A DNA stretch of 64,000 bases from Oscillospiraceae bacterium (GCA_017436955.1 JAFSCD010000010.1:17050-81049), one strand, 5' to 3'; counted from the stretch's first letter, positions 1-7,350 are shown. The notes: generated by a model not told the origin, from the letters alone. Program-made: numbers and translations.

Positions 1-866
1 ATCAGCACCATACCCAAGCCGATGCCGAAGCGGCTGTCTGACAAACCGGGCTGCCGCAAATGCTGCCGGTAGAAGCTGGCAGGAGACAGACCGGACGCAT
101 TGGTCCCGGTATTCTCCACCGTCAGATACAGCATGTTCCTGCGGCGGGTCAGCCTGGCTTCGATGGTGCCGCCGGCAGGGGTGAATTTCAGCGCGTTGGA
201 TACGATGTTGTACACCGCGCGCTCCAGCTTTTCAACGTCTACCAGGCAGAATTCCGGCTTTTGCGGACTGTCATAGTGCAGCCGGATGTTGATATGTTCG
301 GTCAGCGGCATCAAGCCGGAAAACAGCTCATCCATAATGCGGCAGACATCCCGGGTCTCAAACCGGGAGGAAGAATCCTGGCTGTACTGATAAGCATCGG
401 ACATATTGCCGATGATCCGCAGCATCTGGAACAAGCCCCGGTTGATCTGCGCCACATTATCCAGTGCTTTCTGATCGTTTTGCGCACCGATCAGCGGAAA
501 CAGCTGCTCGGCAACTGCCAATACGGAGGAGAGGGGACTGCGCAGCTCCTGGGCTGCCAGCGCCATGGATTGCAGCTCGGCCTGATCCTGCTCATGATTC
601 AGGACAAACAGATCACAGTTCTCCAGCCGTGTGACGGAAGCGTTGCAAAGCTGTGTACCCAGCTTCAGGGTCAGCGCAAGATAACCGCCCCGGAAATCGG
701 CGTATTCCTGGGTGCCGGTGGCAAGCAGCGACGCGATATCGCTGCCGGTCTCGATCAAAACGCGCTGTGCGGAAGGATTCACCTGCGTGATGATGCCGTC
801 TTGCACCAAAAAGGCAGGATCAGAAATCTGCTCCAGCATCATTACAATATCTTCTGTGTGCTCCAT
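1..866 (-). CDS. Sensor histidine kinase-like protein, partial (3' end outside window), phosphoacceptor His replaced
   Basis: The coding strand starts at ATG 866 behind a GGAGG-type site and stays open to the window edge, so the last residues are missing. The N-terminal ~85 residues look like a PAS sensor domain with no membrane segment. A HisKA-like helix follows, reading AAQELRSPLSSV (about residues 104-115). The histidine that normally precedes ELRSPL is Gln106. The HATPase part has an N-box (NALKF, about residue 221), VENTG where V-D-x-G is usual (about 250), and a GIGLG loop. It is clearly of the histidine kinase fold, but autophosphorylation at the usual residue looks impossible. No response regulator is visible. 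It could act as a pseudokinase or work with an unseen partner. Confidence 0.82.
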   Translation of the reverse strand, partial: MEHTEDIVMMLEQISDPAFLVQDGIITQVNPSAQRVLIETGSDIASLLATGTQEYADFRGGYLALTLKLGTQLCNASVTRLENCDLFVLNHEQDQAELQSMALAAQELRSPLSSVLAVAEQLFPLIGAQNDQKALDNVAQINRGLFQMLRIIGNMSDAYQYSQDSSSRFETRDVCRIMDELFSGLMPLTEHINIRLHYDSPQKPEFCLVDVEKLERAVYNIVSNALKFTPAGGTIEARLTRRRNMLYLTVENTGTNASGLSPASFYRQHLRQPGLSDSRFGIGLGMVL

Positions 867-1002
867 AGTGTCCCTCCTTACGGCTATAATGCGCAGTTTC
901 CCGGAAATCTTGCGCTTCTGATTTCGACGAAAATCGACTACCTTTATAATAACGAAATAATCCCGAAATAGCAAGGAAAATTCCAAAAAGAAGGTGTAAA
1001 TT

Positions 1003-1701
1003 ATGCCAATACACGACGGCCATCGGCAGAAAATGAAAAACCGCTTCAAAAAAGAGGGTCTGGATCATTTTGAAAATCATCAGGTGCTGGAGCTGCTTTT
1101 GTTCTATTGCGTACCCAGGCAGGATACAAATCCCCTTGCCCATAGATTGATCGACCGCTTCGGCAGTGTCAGCCAGGTGCTGTCGGCATCGCCTGCGGAG
1201 CTGAAGAAGGTGGAAGGTGTTGGGGACGGCATCGTGCAGTTTTTCCGCCTTTTGGGGGAGATCAGTCGCTACAGCAAGAAGGAACACCCGAAAGAGGTCG
1301 TTTTAAGCAAGCCGGAGCATTACTGCAATTATTTGATCCCGTTTTTCGACAATAAAAGAAACGAAACGGTGTATATGCTGTGCCTGGATGCCAAGTGCAA
1401 GGTCATCAGCTGCAAGCTGGTGGGCGAGGGAAGCGTCAATTCCGCCGGTGTTCCCATCCGCAGAATCGTGGAAATGGCGCTGGATGAAGGCGCAACCGCT
1501 GTGATCCTTGCCCATAATCATCCCAGCGGTATTGCCATACCGTCGGATGAGGACAGAATGACGACGGTGCGGCTGGCAAGAGCATTGAGCGCCGTGGAGA
1601 TCGTATTGGCGGATCACGTCGTGGTGGCAGACAATGATGCCACATCCATGGCGGTGTCCGGATGGTACAACCCGCAGGAAAACGATGTGTACGCCTACTG
1701 A
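1003..1701 (+). CDS. radC: RadC family JAB/MPN protein
   Basis: This 232-residue protein matches RadC in length and order. The N-terminal part is a UPF0758/HhH-like region with KKVEGVGDG near residues 65-73. The C-terminal JAMM metalloprotease-like domain carries LVGEGS, HNHPSG at 171-176 and a downstream Asp (SDED). Family members are historically called DNA repair proteins, but their biochemical role is unsettled. The start is ATG 1003 after an AGAAGG site. The gene ends inside the spacer that holds the uvrB ribosome binding site, so the two are probably co-transcribed. A possible sigma-A -10 (TATAAT) lies at 945-950. Confidence 0.93.
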   Translation: MPIHDGHRQKMKNRFKKEGLDHFENHQVLELLLFYCVPRQDTNPLAHRLIDRFGSVSQVLSASPAELKKVEGVGDGIVQFFRLLGEISRYSKKEHPKEVVLSKPEHYCNYLIPFFDNKRNETVYMLCLDAKCKVISCKLVGEGSVNSAGVPIRRIVEMALDEGATAVILAHNHPSGIAIPSDEDRMTTVRLARALSAVEIVLADHVVVADNDATSMAVSGWYNPQENDVYAY

Positions 1702-1723
1702 GGCGCAGAACAGGAGTAAGCAG

Positions 1724-3691
1724 TTGGATAAGTTTCAGTTACATTCTGAATATAAGCCAACCGGCGATCAGCCGGAGGCCATTACCGGTCTGGTAAACGG
1801 CATCAACTGGGGCCTGCGTGAGCAGACACTGCTGGGCGTTACCGGCTCCGGCAAGACCTTTACGATGGCAAATGTCATCGCCGAATTAAACAGACCTACG
1901 CTGGTGCTGGCACACAACAAGACCCTGGCGGCGCAGCTTTGCTCGGAGTTCCGGGAGTTTTTCCCCAACAACGCGGTGGAATATTTCATATCCTACTACG
2001 ATTACTACCAGCCGGAGGCGTATATCGCCCATACCGACACCTATATCGAGAAGGACGCCTCCGTTAACGAGGAGATCGACCGCCTGCGCCACAGCGCCAC
2101 CTCCGCGCTGTTTGAGCGCCGGGACGTGATCGTGGTGTCGTCGGTGAGTTGCCTGTACGGTCTGGGCGATCCCATTGATTACAAGAGCATGGTGATCTCC
2201 CTGCGTGTGGGTCAGGAGCGTCCGCTGGAGGATATCCTGCGTAAGCTGGCGGAGATCCGCTATGAGCGCAACGATCTGGATTTTTCCCGCAATAAATTCC
2301 GCCTGCGTGGCGATACGCTGGAAATTTACCCGGCATATTGGTCGGGACGCGCCATTCGTGTGGAATTCTTCGGCGACGAGATCGACCGCATCAGCGAGAT
2401 CAATGCCGTTACCGGCGTGGCGGAGCGGTTTGTGGATCACGTGGCCATTTATCCTGCCAGCCATTATGTGGCATCCCGGGAGAAGCTGGAGCGTGCGATG
2501 CAGGAGATCCGCCGGGAGTGTGACGAGCAGGTGGCCTGGTTCCGGGCTCACGATAAGCTGATCGAAGCCCAGAGGATCGCCCAGCGGACTGCCTACGATC
2601 TGGAAATGCTGACGGAGATCGGCTTCTGCAACGGAATCGAGAACTATTCCCGGGTCATTCAGGGCAGAGCGCCCGGCACACCGCCGACCACGCTGCTGGA
2701 CTATTTCCCCGATGATTTTCTGATGTTTGTGGACGAAAGCCACGTAACGCTGCCCCAGTGTCGGGCAATGTTCGCCGGTGACCGCAGCCGTAAGGATGCG
2801 CTGGTGAATTACGGCTTCCGTCTGCCGTCGGCGTATGACAACAGACCCCTGAATTTTGCGGAATTCGACAGCAAGATCAATCAGGTGATCTATGTTTCGG
2901 CAACCCCTGCCGAATATGAAAAGAGCCGCTCCGGTCAAACGGTGGAGCAGGTGATCCGTCCTACGGGTCTGCTGGACCCTGAGGTGGAGGTGCGCCCCAT
3001 CGACGGACAGATCGACGATCTGATCGGCGAGATAAACGCGCGGACTGCGAAAAACGAGCGCGTTCTGGTTACCACCCTGACAAAAAAGATGGCGGAAGAT
3101 CTGACAGCTTACCTGCAAAAGGCCGGCATCAAGGTGCGCTATATGCACTCGGATATCGGCGCGATGGAGCGTATGGAGATCATCCGTGACCTGCGGATGG
3201 CGAAATTCGATGTGCTGGTGGGCATCAACCTGCTGCGTGAGGGACTTGACCTGCCGGAGGTGAGCCTGGTGGCGATCCTGGATGCGGATAAGGAAGGCTT
3301 CCTGCGTAGCGAGACCAGCTTGATCCAGACCATCGGCAGAGCTGCCCGAAACGCCGAGGGCAAGGTCATTATGTATGCCGACCAGATCACGGCGGCTATG
3401 CGCTGTGCCATGGACGAAACCGCTCGCCGCCGGGAGATCCAGAATGCTTACAACGAGGCTCACGGCATCGTGCCCAGGACCATCATCAAGTCCGTCCGGG
3501 ACCTGATCGAGATATCCTCTTCCGCTGCGGAGCGCAGAGGCAGAAACGGCATCAAGATGACCCGTGCCGAGAAGGAGAAGGAAATTGCCCGTCTGGAAAA
3601 GCAGATGCGGGAAGCCGCCCGGATGATGGAATTCGAGCTGGCTGCCATACTGCGCGACCAGATCATCGAGCTTCGCGGAAACGACAAATAA
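1724..3691 (+). CDS. uvrB: Excinuclease ABC subunit B
   Basis: UvrB is the damage-verifying helicase-like subunit of bacterial nucleotide excision repair, loaded by UvrA and then binding UvrC. The protein has [13 protein letters not shown], Walker A TGSGKT near residue 40, the beta-hairpin region [14 protein letters not shown], motif [11 protein letters not shown], and a C-terminal UVR motif ([13 protein letters not shown]). I chose TTG 1724 as the start. It has AGGAG at 1712-1716 seven bases upstream and gives the family-typical N-terminus [14 protein letters not shown] and 655 residues. The upstream ATGs at 1634 and 1685 would overlap radC and add atypical residues. No uvrA or uvrC lies in the window. 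Confidence 0.96.
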   Translation: MDKFQLHSEYKPTGDQPEAITGLVNGINWGLREQTLLGVTGSGKTFTMANVIAELNRPTLVLAHNKTLAAQLCSEFREFFPNNAVEYFISYYDYYQPEAYIAHTDTYIEKDASVNEEIDRLRHSATSALFERRDVIVVSSVSCLYGLGDPIDYKSMVISLRVGQERPLEDILRKLAEIRYERNDLDFSRNKFRLRGDTLEIYPAYWSGRAIRVEFFGDEIDRISEINAVTGVAERFVDHVAIYPASHYVASREKLERAMQEIRRECDEQVAWFRAHDKLIEAQRIAQRTAYDLEMLTEIGFCNGIENYSRVIQGRAPGTPPTTLLDYFPDDFLMFVDESHVTLPQCRAMFAGDRSRKDALVNYGFRLPSAYDNRPLNFAEFDSKINQVIYVSATPAEYEKSRSGQTVEQVIRPTGLLDPEVEVRPIDGQIDDLIGEINARTAKNERVLVTTLTKKMAEDLTAYLQKAGIKVRYMHSDIGAMERMEIIRDLRMAKFDVLVGINLLREGLDLPEVSLVAILDADKEGFLRSETSLIQTIGRAARNAEGKVIMYADQITAAMRCAMDETARRREIQNAYNEAHGIVPRTIIKSVRDLIEISSSAAERRGRNGIKMTRAEKEKEIARLEKQMREAARMMEFELAAILRDQIIELRGNDK

Positions 3692-3698
3692 ATCCCCA

Positions 3699-3732
3699 AC
3701 CGGCGGTAGAATCTCCCCACTCAACCGCCGGT
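3699..3732 (+). terminator. Possible terminator hairpin after uvrB
   Basis: Nine-base arms ACCGGCGGT and ACCGCCGGT are exact inverted repeats around a 16-base loop, eight bases after the uvrB stop. No T-run follows, so intrinsic termination is uncertain. Confidence 0.4.
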
Positions 3733-3735
3733 ATG

Positions 3736-3764
3736 TAGACTGCCAATGCAAAAAAGCCTATACT
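3736..3764 (+). promoter_or_regulatory. Sigma-A type promoter for the XRE/zinc-ribbon gene
   Basis: TAGACT (3736-3741) and TATACT (3759-3764) are separated by 17 bases and lie 21 bases upstream of the ATG at 3786. Confidence 0.55.
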
Positions 3765-3785
3765 GAAAGCGAAAGGAGGCAGCCT

Positions 3786-4397
3786 ATGGATCAAGTGAAG
3801 ATCGGAAAATTTATCGCCCGGTGCAGAAAAAAGGAAAAGCTGACCCAAATGCAGCTGGCGGAAAAACTGGGCATTACCGACAGAGCCGTTTCAAAATGGG
3901 AGCGAGGACTCACAATGCCGGACTCCTCCATTATGCTGGAGCTTTGCGGAATCCTGAAAATTACAGTGAATGATTTATTAAGTGGGGAGGTCGTTATTAT
4001 GAATAACTACAATGAAGAAATGGAAAAGAATCTGCTGGATATGGTCAGGCAGAAAGAGCAGGCGGACAAAAGGCTGCTGCGGGCAGAGGTGTTCATCGGA
4101 TTTACTTCAGTGGCGATATTGTTCGCGTTTATTGCCGCTGCCGCATTTCTGGAGATGGAAGCCTGGCTGCGGGCTGTACTGATAGTGACGGGCTTTGCGC
4201 TGTTTTTAGCAGGCTGTCTGTACGCGGTACGGATCGAGCAGGTGGCAGGCTACTATGAATGTCAGCACTGCAGGCACAGATATGTCCCCAGCTACAAGGC
4301 TGTGAATCTGGCACAGCATATGGGCAGAACAAGAAAAATGAAATGCCCGAAATGCGGAAAGAGATCCTGGCAGAAAAAAGTTCTGACAAAGGAATAA
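3786..4397 (+). CDS. XRE-family HTH protein with membrane segments and C-terminal zinc ribbon
   Basis: The 203-residue protein starts at ATG 3786 behind AAAGGAGG. Residues 1-65 form a Cro/C1-type helix-turn-helix (LTQMQLAEKLGITDRAVSKWERG), which implies DNA binding. A charged linker follows, then two membrane segments at about 100-145 (ILFAFIAAAAFL and IVTGFALFLAGCLY). The C-terminus has CQHC and CPKCG pairs, a zinc-ribbon pattern. Such XRE-plus-membrane proteins are common in Firmicutes and usually have unknown ligands. A membrane-anchored regulator that senses something through the ribbon is an inference. It has its own promoter and is followed by a terminator hairpin. Confidence 0.88.
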   Translation: MDQVKIGKFIARCRKKEKLTQMQLAEKLGITDRAVSKWERGLTMPDSSIMLELCGILKITVNDLLSGEVVIMNNYNEEMEKNLLDMVRQKEQADKRLLRAEVFIGFTSVAILFAFIAAAAFLEMEAWLRAVLIVTGFALFLAGCLYAVRIEQVAGYYECQHCRHRYVPSYKAVNLAQHMGRTRKMKCPKCGKRSWQKKVLTKE

Positions 4398-4404
4398 AAG
4401 AGAT

Positions 4405-4434
4405 CAGCGCCGAAATTCTTGCATTTCGGCGCTG
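4405..4434 (+). terminator. Terminator hairpin overlapping the next promoter
   Basis: The arms CAGCGCCGAAAT (4405-4416) and ATTTCGGCGCTG (4423-4434) are exact complements. The downstream arm lies within the -35/-10 interval of the next promoter (4419-4447), so terminator and promoter share sequence. Confidence 0.6.
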
Positions 4435-4447
4435 AATCTGTTATAAT
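4419..4447 (+). promoter_or_regulatory. Sigma-A type promoter for the E2-like gene
   Basis: TTGCAT (4419-4424), a 17-base spacer and TATAAT (4442-4447), upstream of ATG 4479. Confidence 0.65.
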
Positions 4448-4478
4448 CGACGTATTCTGACAGAAAAGAGGAATATTT

Positions 4479-5360
4479 ATGGCGAAGAAAAAGTGGGGAG
4501 ACCGCAAGGACGGCATTTGGCTGAAGGACATTCCGGCGATGAATCGCATTATGCCACCGCTGATGCCCAACCGGGCGGATAACGAGGCACATATCAGCGT
4601 TGATATTGATACCCGTCCGCTGAATGCGTACCTGGAGAAGCTGAATGCAGGCAGAACGGAGGATAAGTATACCCTTTTCCACCTGATCAGCGCCGCTATC
4701 GGCAAGGCGTTCATCCTGCGGCCGAAGATGAACCGCTTTATCTGCAACAACAAGATGTACCAGCGCAAGAACGTGACCGTTGCCTTTACGGTCAAAAAGC
4801 GCTTTGACGATCACTCCGAGGAGGCTCTGGCGTTCTTCGAGTACGATCCCAGGGATACCATTTTTACCTACCACGAAAAGATCATGAAGGTGATCCACCA
4901 GACCAAGAGCTTCGAGGAGAAGGACACCTCCACCGGCGCTATGGATATCATCACCAAGCTGCCCCAGTGGCTGATCGTCGCTATCGTCAAGTTTGTGCTG
5001 TGGCTGGATAAGCACGGCTGGGCGCCGGACGCACTGATCGGCAGCGATCCCAACCACGCAGCGGTATTTCTGTCCAACCTGGGCTCCATCGGTCTGCCCG
5101 GCGGCTATCACCATCTGGTGAACTGGGGTACCAACTCCTGTTTCGTGGTGGTGGGCAAAAAGCATATGAAGATGGATTACGATAAGTACGGCATCGGCGA
5201 TTTCCACGAGGTTGTGCCTCTGGGTATTACCCTGGACGAGCGCATCGCAGATGGCTATTACTATTCCGGTACGGTTGCGCTGGTGCAGGAGCTTCTGGAG
5301 CATCCCGAGCTGCTGGAAATGCCTGCCGAGGAACCGGTGGCATACGCCATCCGCAAGTAA
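4479..5360 (+). CDS. 2-oxoacid dehydrogenase E2 / chloramphenicol acetyltransferase-fold protein without lipoyl domain
   Basis: This 293-residue protein starts at ATG 4479 behind AGAGGAA. It resembles the catalytic domain of dihydrolipoamide acyltransferases (a trimeric CAT fold), including LSNLGSIGLPGGYHHLV, which corresponds to the conserved S-N-LG region. It has no lipoyl or subunit-binding domain, and no E1 or E3 gene is nearby. The C-terminal signature that is normally D-H-R-x-x-D-G reads DERIADG, so the catalytic histidine is Glu. Acyl transfer by the usual mechanism is therefore doubtful. I place it in the fold family with confidence but assign no reaction. Confidence 0.8.
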   Translation: MAKKKWGDRKDGIWLKDIPAMNRIMPPLMPNRADNEAHISVDIDTRPLNAYLEKLNAGRTEDKYTLFHLISAAIGKAFILRPKMNRFICNNKMYQRKNVTVAFTVKKRFDDHSEEALAFFEYDPRDTIFTYHEKIMKVIHQTKSFEEKDTSTGAMDIITKLPQWLIVAIVKFVLWLDKHGWAPDALIGSDPNHAAVFLSNLGSIGLPGGYHHLVNWGTNSCFVVVGKKHMKMDYDKYGIGDFHEVVPLGITLDERIADGYYYSGTVALVQELLEHPELLEMPAEEPVAYAIRK

Positions 5361-5368
5361 GGAAAGAC

Positions 5369-5397
5369 TTGACAAACGCAATGACGGGCAGTATAAT
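5369..5397 (+). promoter_or_regulatory. Perfect consensus sigma-A promoter of tRNA-Ala
   Basis: TTGACA (5369-5374), exactly 17 bases, TATAAT (5392-5397). The tRNA 5' end follows 13 bases after the -10, so transcription would begin a few bases before the mature tRNA. Confidence 0.9.
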
Positions 5398-5409
5398 TTG
5401 AACGTCAAC

Positions 5410-5485
5410 GGGCTCGTAGCGCAGCTGGGAGCGCACCACATTCGCATTGTGGGGGTCGGGAGTTCGAATCTCCTCGAGTCCACCA
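5410..5485 (+). tRNA. tRNA-Ala (anticodon CGC)
   Basis: A complete 76-base cloverleaf is visible. The acceptor GGGCTCG pairs with CGAGTCC and includes the G3:U70 pair that identifies alanine tRNAs. The anticodon stem CCACA/TGTGG encloses loop TTCGCAT, giving CGC (codon GCG). The T-arm is GGGAG-TTCGAAT-CTCCT. CCA is encoded at 5483-5485. The gene stands alone behind a perfect promoter, and its 3' half is exactly complementary to sequence just downstream (5541-5553). Confidence 0.95.
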
Positions 5486-5489
5486 AATA

Positions 5490-5518
5490 GAAACGCCACC
5501 CCTTGTGGGTGGTGTTTC
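5490..5518 (+). terminator. Hairpin directly after tRNA-Ala
   Basis: GAAACGCCACCC (5490-5501) pairs with GGGTGGTGTTTC (5507-5518), 12 pairs with one G.U. Near copies recur at 5666-5692 and 5840-5866. No long T-run follows, so it may be a processing or structural element as much as a terminator. Confidence 0.6.
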
Positions 5519-5866
5519 CATTTGGTATGGTATTCACGAAGAGGAGATTCGAAGATCTCAAATGCAACAGTCCGGTGGACTGTTGCTTGCCGCCGGCTGG
5601 ACGGCGGCAACACATTTATTTGCCGCAGGCAAATGCAAACGATCCCCTTCGAGTCCACCAAATAAGAAACACCACCCGATGGGTGGTGTTTCCATTTAGT
5701 ATGGTATTCACGAAGAGGAGATTCGAAGATCTCAAATGCAACAGTCCGGTGGACTGTTGCTTGCCGCCGGCTGGACGGCGGCAACACATTTATTTGCCGC
5801 AGGCAAATGCAAACGATCCCCTTCGAGTCCACCTAACAAGAAACACCACCCGATGGGTGGTGTTTC
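5519..5866 (+). repeat. Two tandem 174-bp tRNA-mimic repeats downstream of tRNA-Ala
   Basis: Unit 1 (5519-5692) and unit 2 (5693-5866) are almost identical. Each holds, in order: GAGGAGATTCGAA, the exact complement of the tRNA-Ala T-arm and acceptor region (5541-5553 and 5715-5727); three consecutive hairpins (arms CAACAGTCC/GGACTGTTG, CCGCC/GGCGG and ATTTGCC/GGCAAAT); a sense copy of the tRNA 3' end, TTCGAGTCCACC (from 5648 and 5822); and the GAAACACCACCC/GGGTGGTGTTTC hairpin. No convincing coding sequence is present. The units could be a mobile or amplified structured element tied to the tRNA end. Confidence 0.9.
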
Positions 5867-6019
5867 TTGTTTAAGGAAGGTTTGGATAAGAGAAGCCTCT
5901 CTTGTGTAAAGGGAGGTGTCTCGGCGCAAGCCGGGACGGAGGGATTGCTTTTTATCGCGACGATCCCCCAGTCAAAAATCGGAGATTTTCGACAGCCCTG
6001 CCGGACCCGCGCCCCGCTC
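5867..6019. repeat. Intergenic repeat-like segment between the two tRNA arrays
   Basis: The stretch has short inverted motifs: GAGAAGCCTCTC near 5890; a GGGAGGTGTCTCGG...CCGGGACGGAGGGATT block near 5910-5945; and AAAATCGGAGATTTT near 5976. It lacks a start-plus-RBS reading frame. The composition and motif style match dispersed intergenic repeats of gut Clostridia as I remember them. No function can be assigned. Confidence 0.45.
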
Positions 6020-6362
6020 GCACCAAGAAGAGGACGCCCGTTCCGGGTGCGTTCTAACCGTTAGAAGTTTAGATTCTATCCACACCCCCTACGGGATGCG
6101 TCTAGAATCTAAAGGACTCTCCCACGGCCTAAAAATGTGCCGCCGGCACATTTTCTTAACGGCCTTTCGAGTCCTTTCTCGCACCAAAAAAGAGGACGCC
6201 CGTTCCGGACACAATTCTCCATCTAAGAATTTCCGTTCTCATCCACATCCGTACCGGATGCGTCTGGGAACGGAAAGACTCTCCCACGAGCTAAACAAGT
6301 GTCCACCGGACACTTGTTTGCACCAGTCTGCGGACTGGTGCCGCTCTTTCGAGTCCTTTCTC
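6020..6362 (-). repeat. Two tRNA-Leu-mimic repeat units with covarying hairpins
   Basis: Units 6020-6180 and 6181-6362 share one plan but differ in stem sequence. On the plus strand each begins GCACCAA(A)AGAGGACGCC. A hairpin then encloses a conserved loop (TCCACA...GGATGCG): arms 6068-6078/6103-6113 in the first unit and 6230-6238/6268-6276 in the second. A motif CTCTCCCACG follows, then a second hairpin (6132-6141/6145-6154; 6293-6304/6308-6319), and finally TTTCGAGTCCTTTCTCGCACC. That last piece is the antisense of the tRNA-Leu 3' half. Stems change on both sides while loops are kept, so the folds look selected. Confidence 0.85.
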
Positions 6363-6410
6363 GCACCAAAAAAGAGGACGCCTTTGGGCGTCCTCTTTTT
6401 TGGTGCGAGA
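6359..6410 (-). terminator. 24-bp perfect palindrome that terminates and overlaps tRNA-Leu
   Basis: Positions 6359-6382 and 6387-6410 are perfect inverted repeats around a four-base loop. The inner part is an intrinsic-terminator-like GAGGACGCC/GGCGTCCTC stem flanked by A and T runs. The outer ten base pairs are the last ten bases of tRNA-Leu itself (through CCA). Confidence 0.85.
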
Positions 6411-6483
6411 GATGGGACTCGAACCCACACGGCGTAACCACACGCACCTCAAACGTGCTTGTCTACCATTCCAACACTCTCGC
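6401..6483 (-). tRNA. tRNA-Leu (anticodon GAG)
   Basis: The 83-base gene reads on the minus strand from 6483. The acceptor GCGAGAG pairs with CTCTCGC. The D-arm contains GGAATGGTAGAC, typical of leucine tRNAs. The anticodon stem CACGT/GCGTG encloses TTGAGGT, giving GAG. A long variable arm and T-loop TTCGAGT follow, and CCA is encoded at 6401-6403. It converges on tRNA-Ala, and its 3' half is complementary to sequence immediately downstream. Confidence 0.94.
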
Positions 6484-6495
6484 AAGTGCCTATGT

Positions 6496-6524
6496 ATTAT
6501 AACCATTACAGAAATTTTTGTCAA
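6496..6524 (-). promoter_or_regulatory. Perfect consensus sigma-A promoter of tRNA-Leu
   Basis: On the minus strand TTGACA (6524-6519), 17 bases, TATAAT (6501-6496), placed 12 bases before the tRNA 5' end. Confidence 0.9.
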
Positions 6525-6593
6525 TATCTTTTTCCAAACTATTGCAACCGGCGGCGGCATCTGCTACACTTGATAAAAAGAGGAGGGGTGGCT

Positions 6594-7325
6594 ATGACAC
6601 GGTTTTTTGTGGCACCTGAAGATGTGAAGCAGGACTTTATGGTTTTGACTGGGGAAAACGCCCGGCACGCCAAGGTTTTGCGGCTGAAAAACGGCGAACA
6701 GGTGCTGGTATGCGACGGTCAGGGCAGAGAATTTATCTGCACTGTCAGCGATGTCAGCCCGGAGCAAATCGGTCTTGTTGTGATGAAGGAGCAGCCGGCG
6801 GAAACAGAAGCGGCGGTCAAAGTGAGCGTGTATATGGCGTTTCCCAAGGCGGACAAGCTGGAGCACGTGATCCAGAAAGCCACCGAGCTGGGTGCCAGTG
6901 AGATCGTTGCATTTCCGTCTGCCCGTTGCGTGTCCCGTCCGGATGAAAAGAGCCTGCAGAAAAAACTGGAGCGCTGGCAGAAGATCGCAGCCTCCGCTGC
7001 GGAGCAATCCGGCAGAGGCGTGATCCCCCAGGTGCGTGTGCTGTCCAGCTATGCGGCTGCGCTGGAGCAGGCGGCAAAAGCCGACAAAGCTCTGCTGTTC
7101 TACGAAAATGAGCAGGCGACCACCCTGCACATGGCGCTTACATCCAGCCCCTATCAGACCGTCAGCCTGCTGACCGGTCCGGAAGGCGGTCTGGAGGTTT
7201 CCGAGGTGGAGCAGGCGCTGGCGGCAGGGCTGCAGGTATGTACCCTTGGCAAGCGGATCCTGCGCTGCGAGACCGCGCCGCTGTGCGCACTGTCTGCAGT
7301 GATGTACGATGCAGGAGAATTTTAG
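6594..7325 (+). CDS. rsmE: 16S rRNA (uracil1498-N3)-methyltransferase
   Basis: RsmE methylates U1498 of 16S rRNA with S-adenosylmethionine. The 243-residue protein has the N-terminal PUA-like domain (GENARHAKVLRLKNGE) and the SPOUT knot signatures YMAFPKADKLEHVIQKATELG, LTGPEGGL and LGKRILRCETAP, at the family's usual length. The start is ATG 6594 after GAGGAGGGG. In many Clostridia rsmE sits with prmA/dnaJ; here it stands alone downstream of a tRNA gene. A palindromic repeat lies between it and the converging rlmH. Confidence 0.95.
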   Translation: MTRFFVAPEDVKQDFMVLTGENARHAKVLRLKNGEQVLVCDGQGREFICTVSDVSPEQIGLVVMKEQPAETEAAVKVSVYMAFPKADKLEHVIQKATELGASEIVAFPSARCVSRPDEKSLQKKLERWQKIAASAAEQSGRGVIPQVRVLSSYAAALEQAAKADKALLFYENEQATTLHMALTSSPYQTVSLLTGPEGGLEVSEVEQALAAGLQVCTLGKRILRCETAPLCALSAVMYDAGEF

Positions 7326-7350
7326 CAGCACAATTCTGTGAAATAAAAAA

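Noticed and set aside
1886-3751. A 621-codon minus-strand frame opposite uvrB
   Set aside because: uvrB on the plus strand is unambiguous. The reverse frame is a codon-bias shadow without family resemblance.
5227-5832. Coding potential through the tRNA-Ala repeats (both strands)
   Set aside because: Frames exist only because the 174-bp unit is a multiple of three. They run through the tRNA gene, lack ribosome binding sites and repeat the same peptide twice.
5519-6362. CRISPR array
   Set aside because: Units are 161-182 bp with internal hairpins and no short repeat/unique spacer pattern; no cas genes nearby.
5916-6437. Plus-strand frame through the tRNA-Leu repeats
   Set aside because: It reads the antisense of a tRNA gene and of structured repeats; no start signal.
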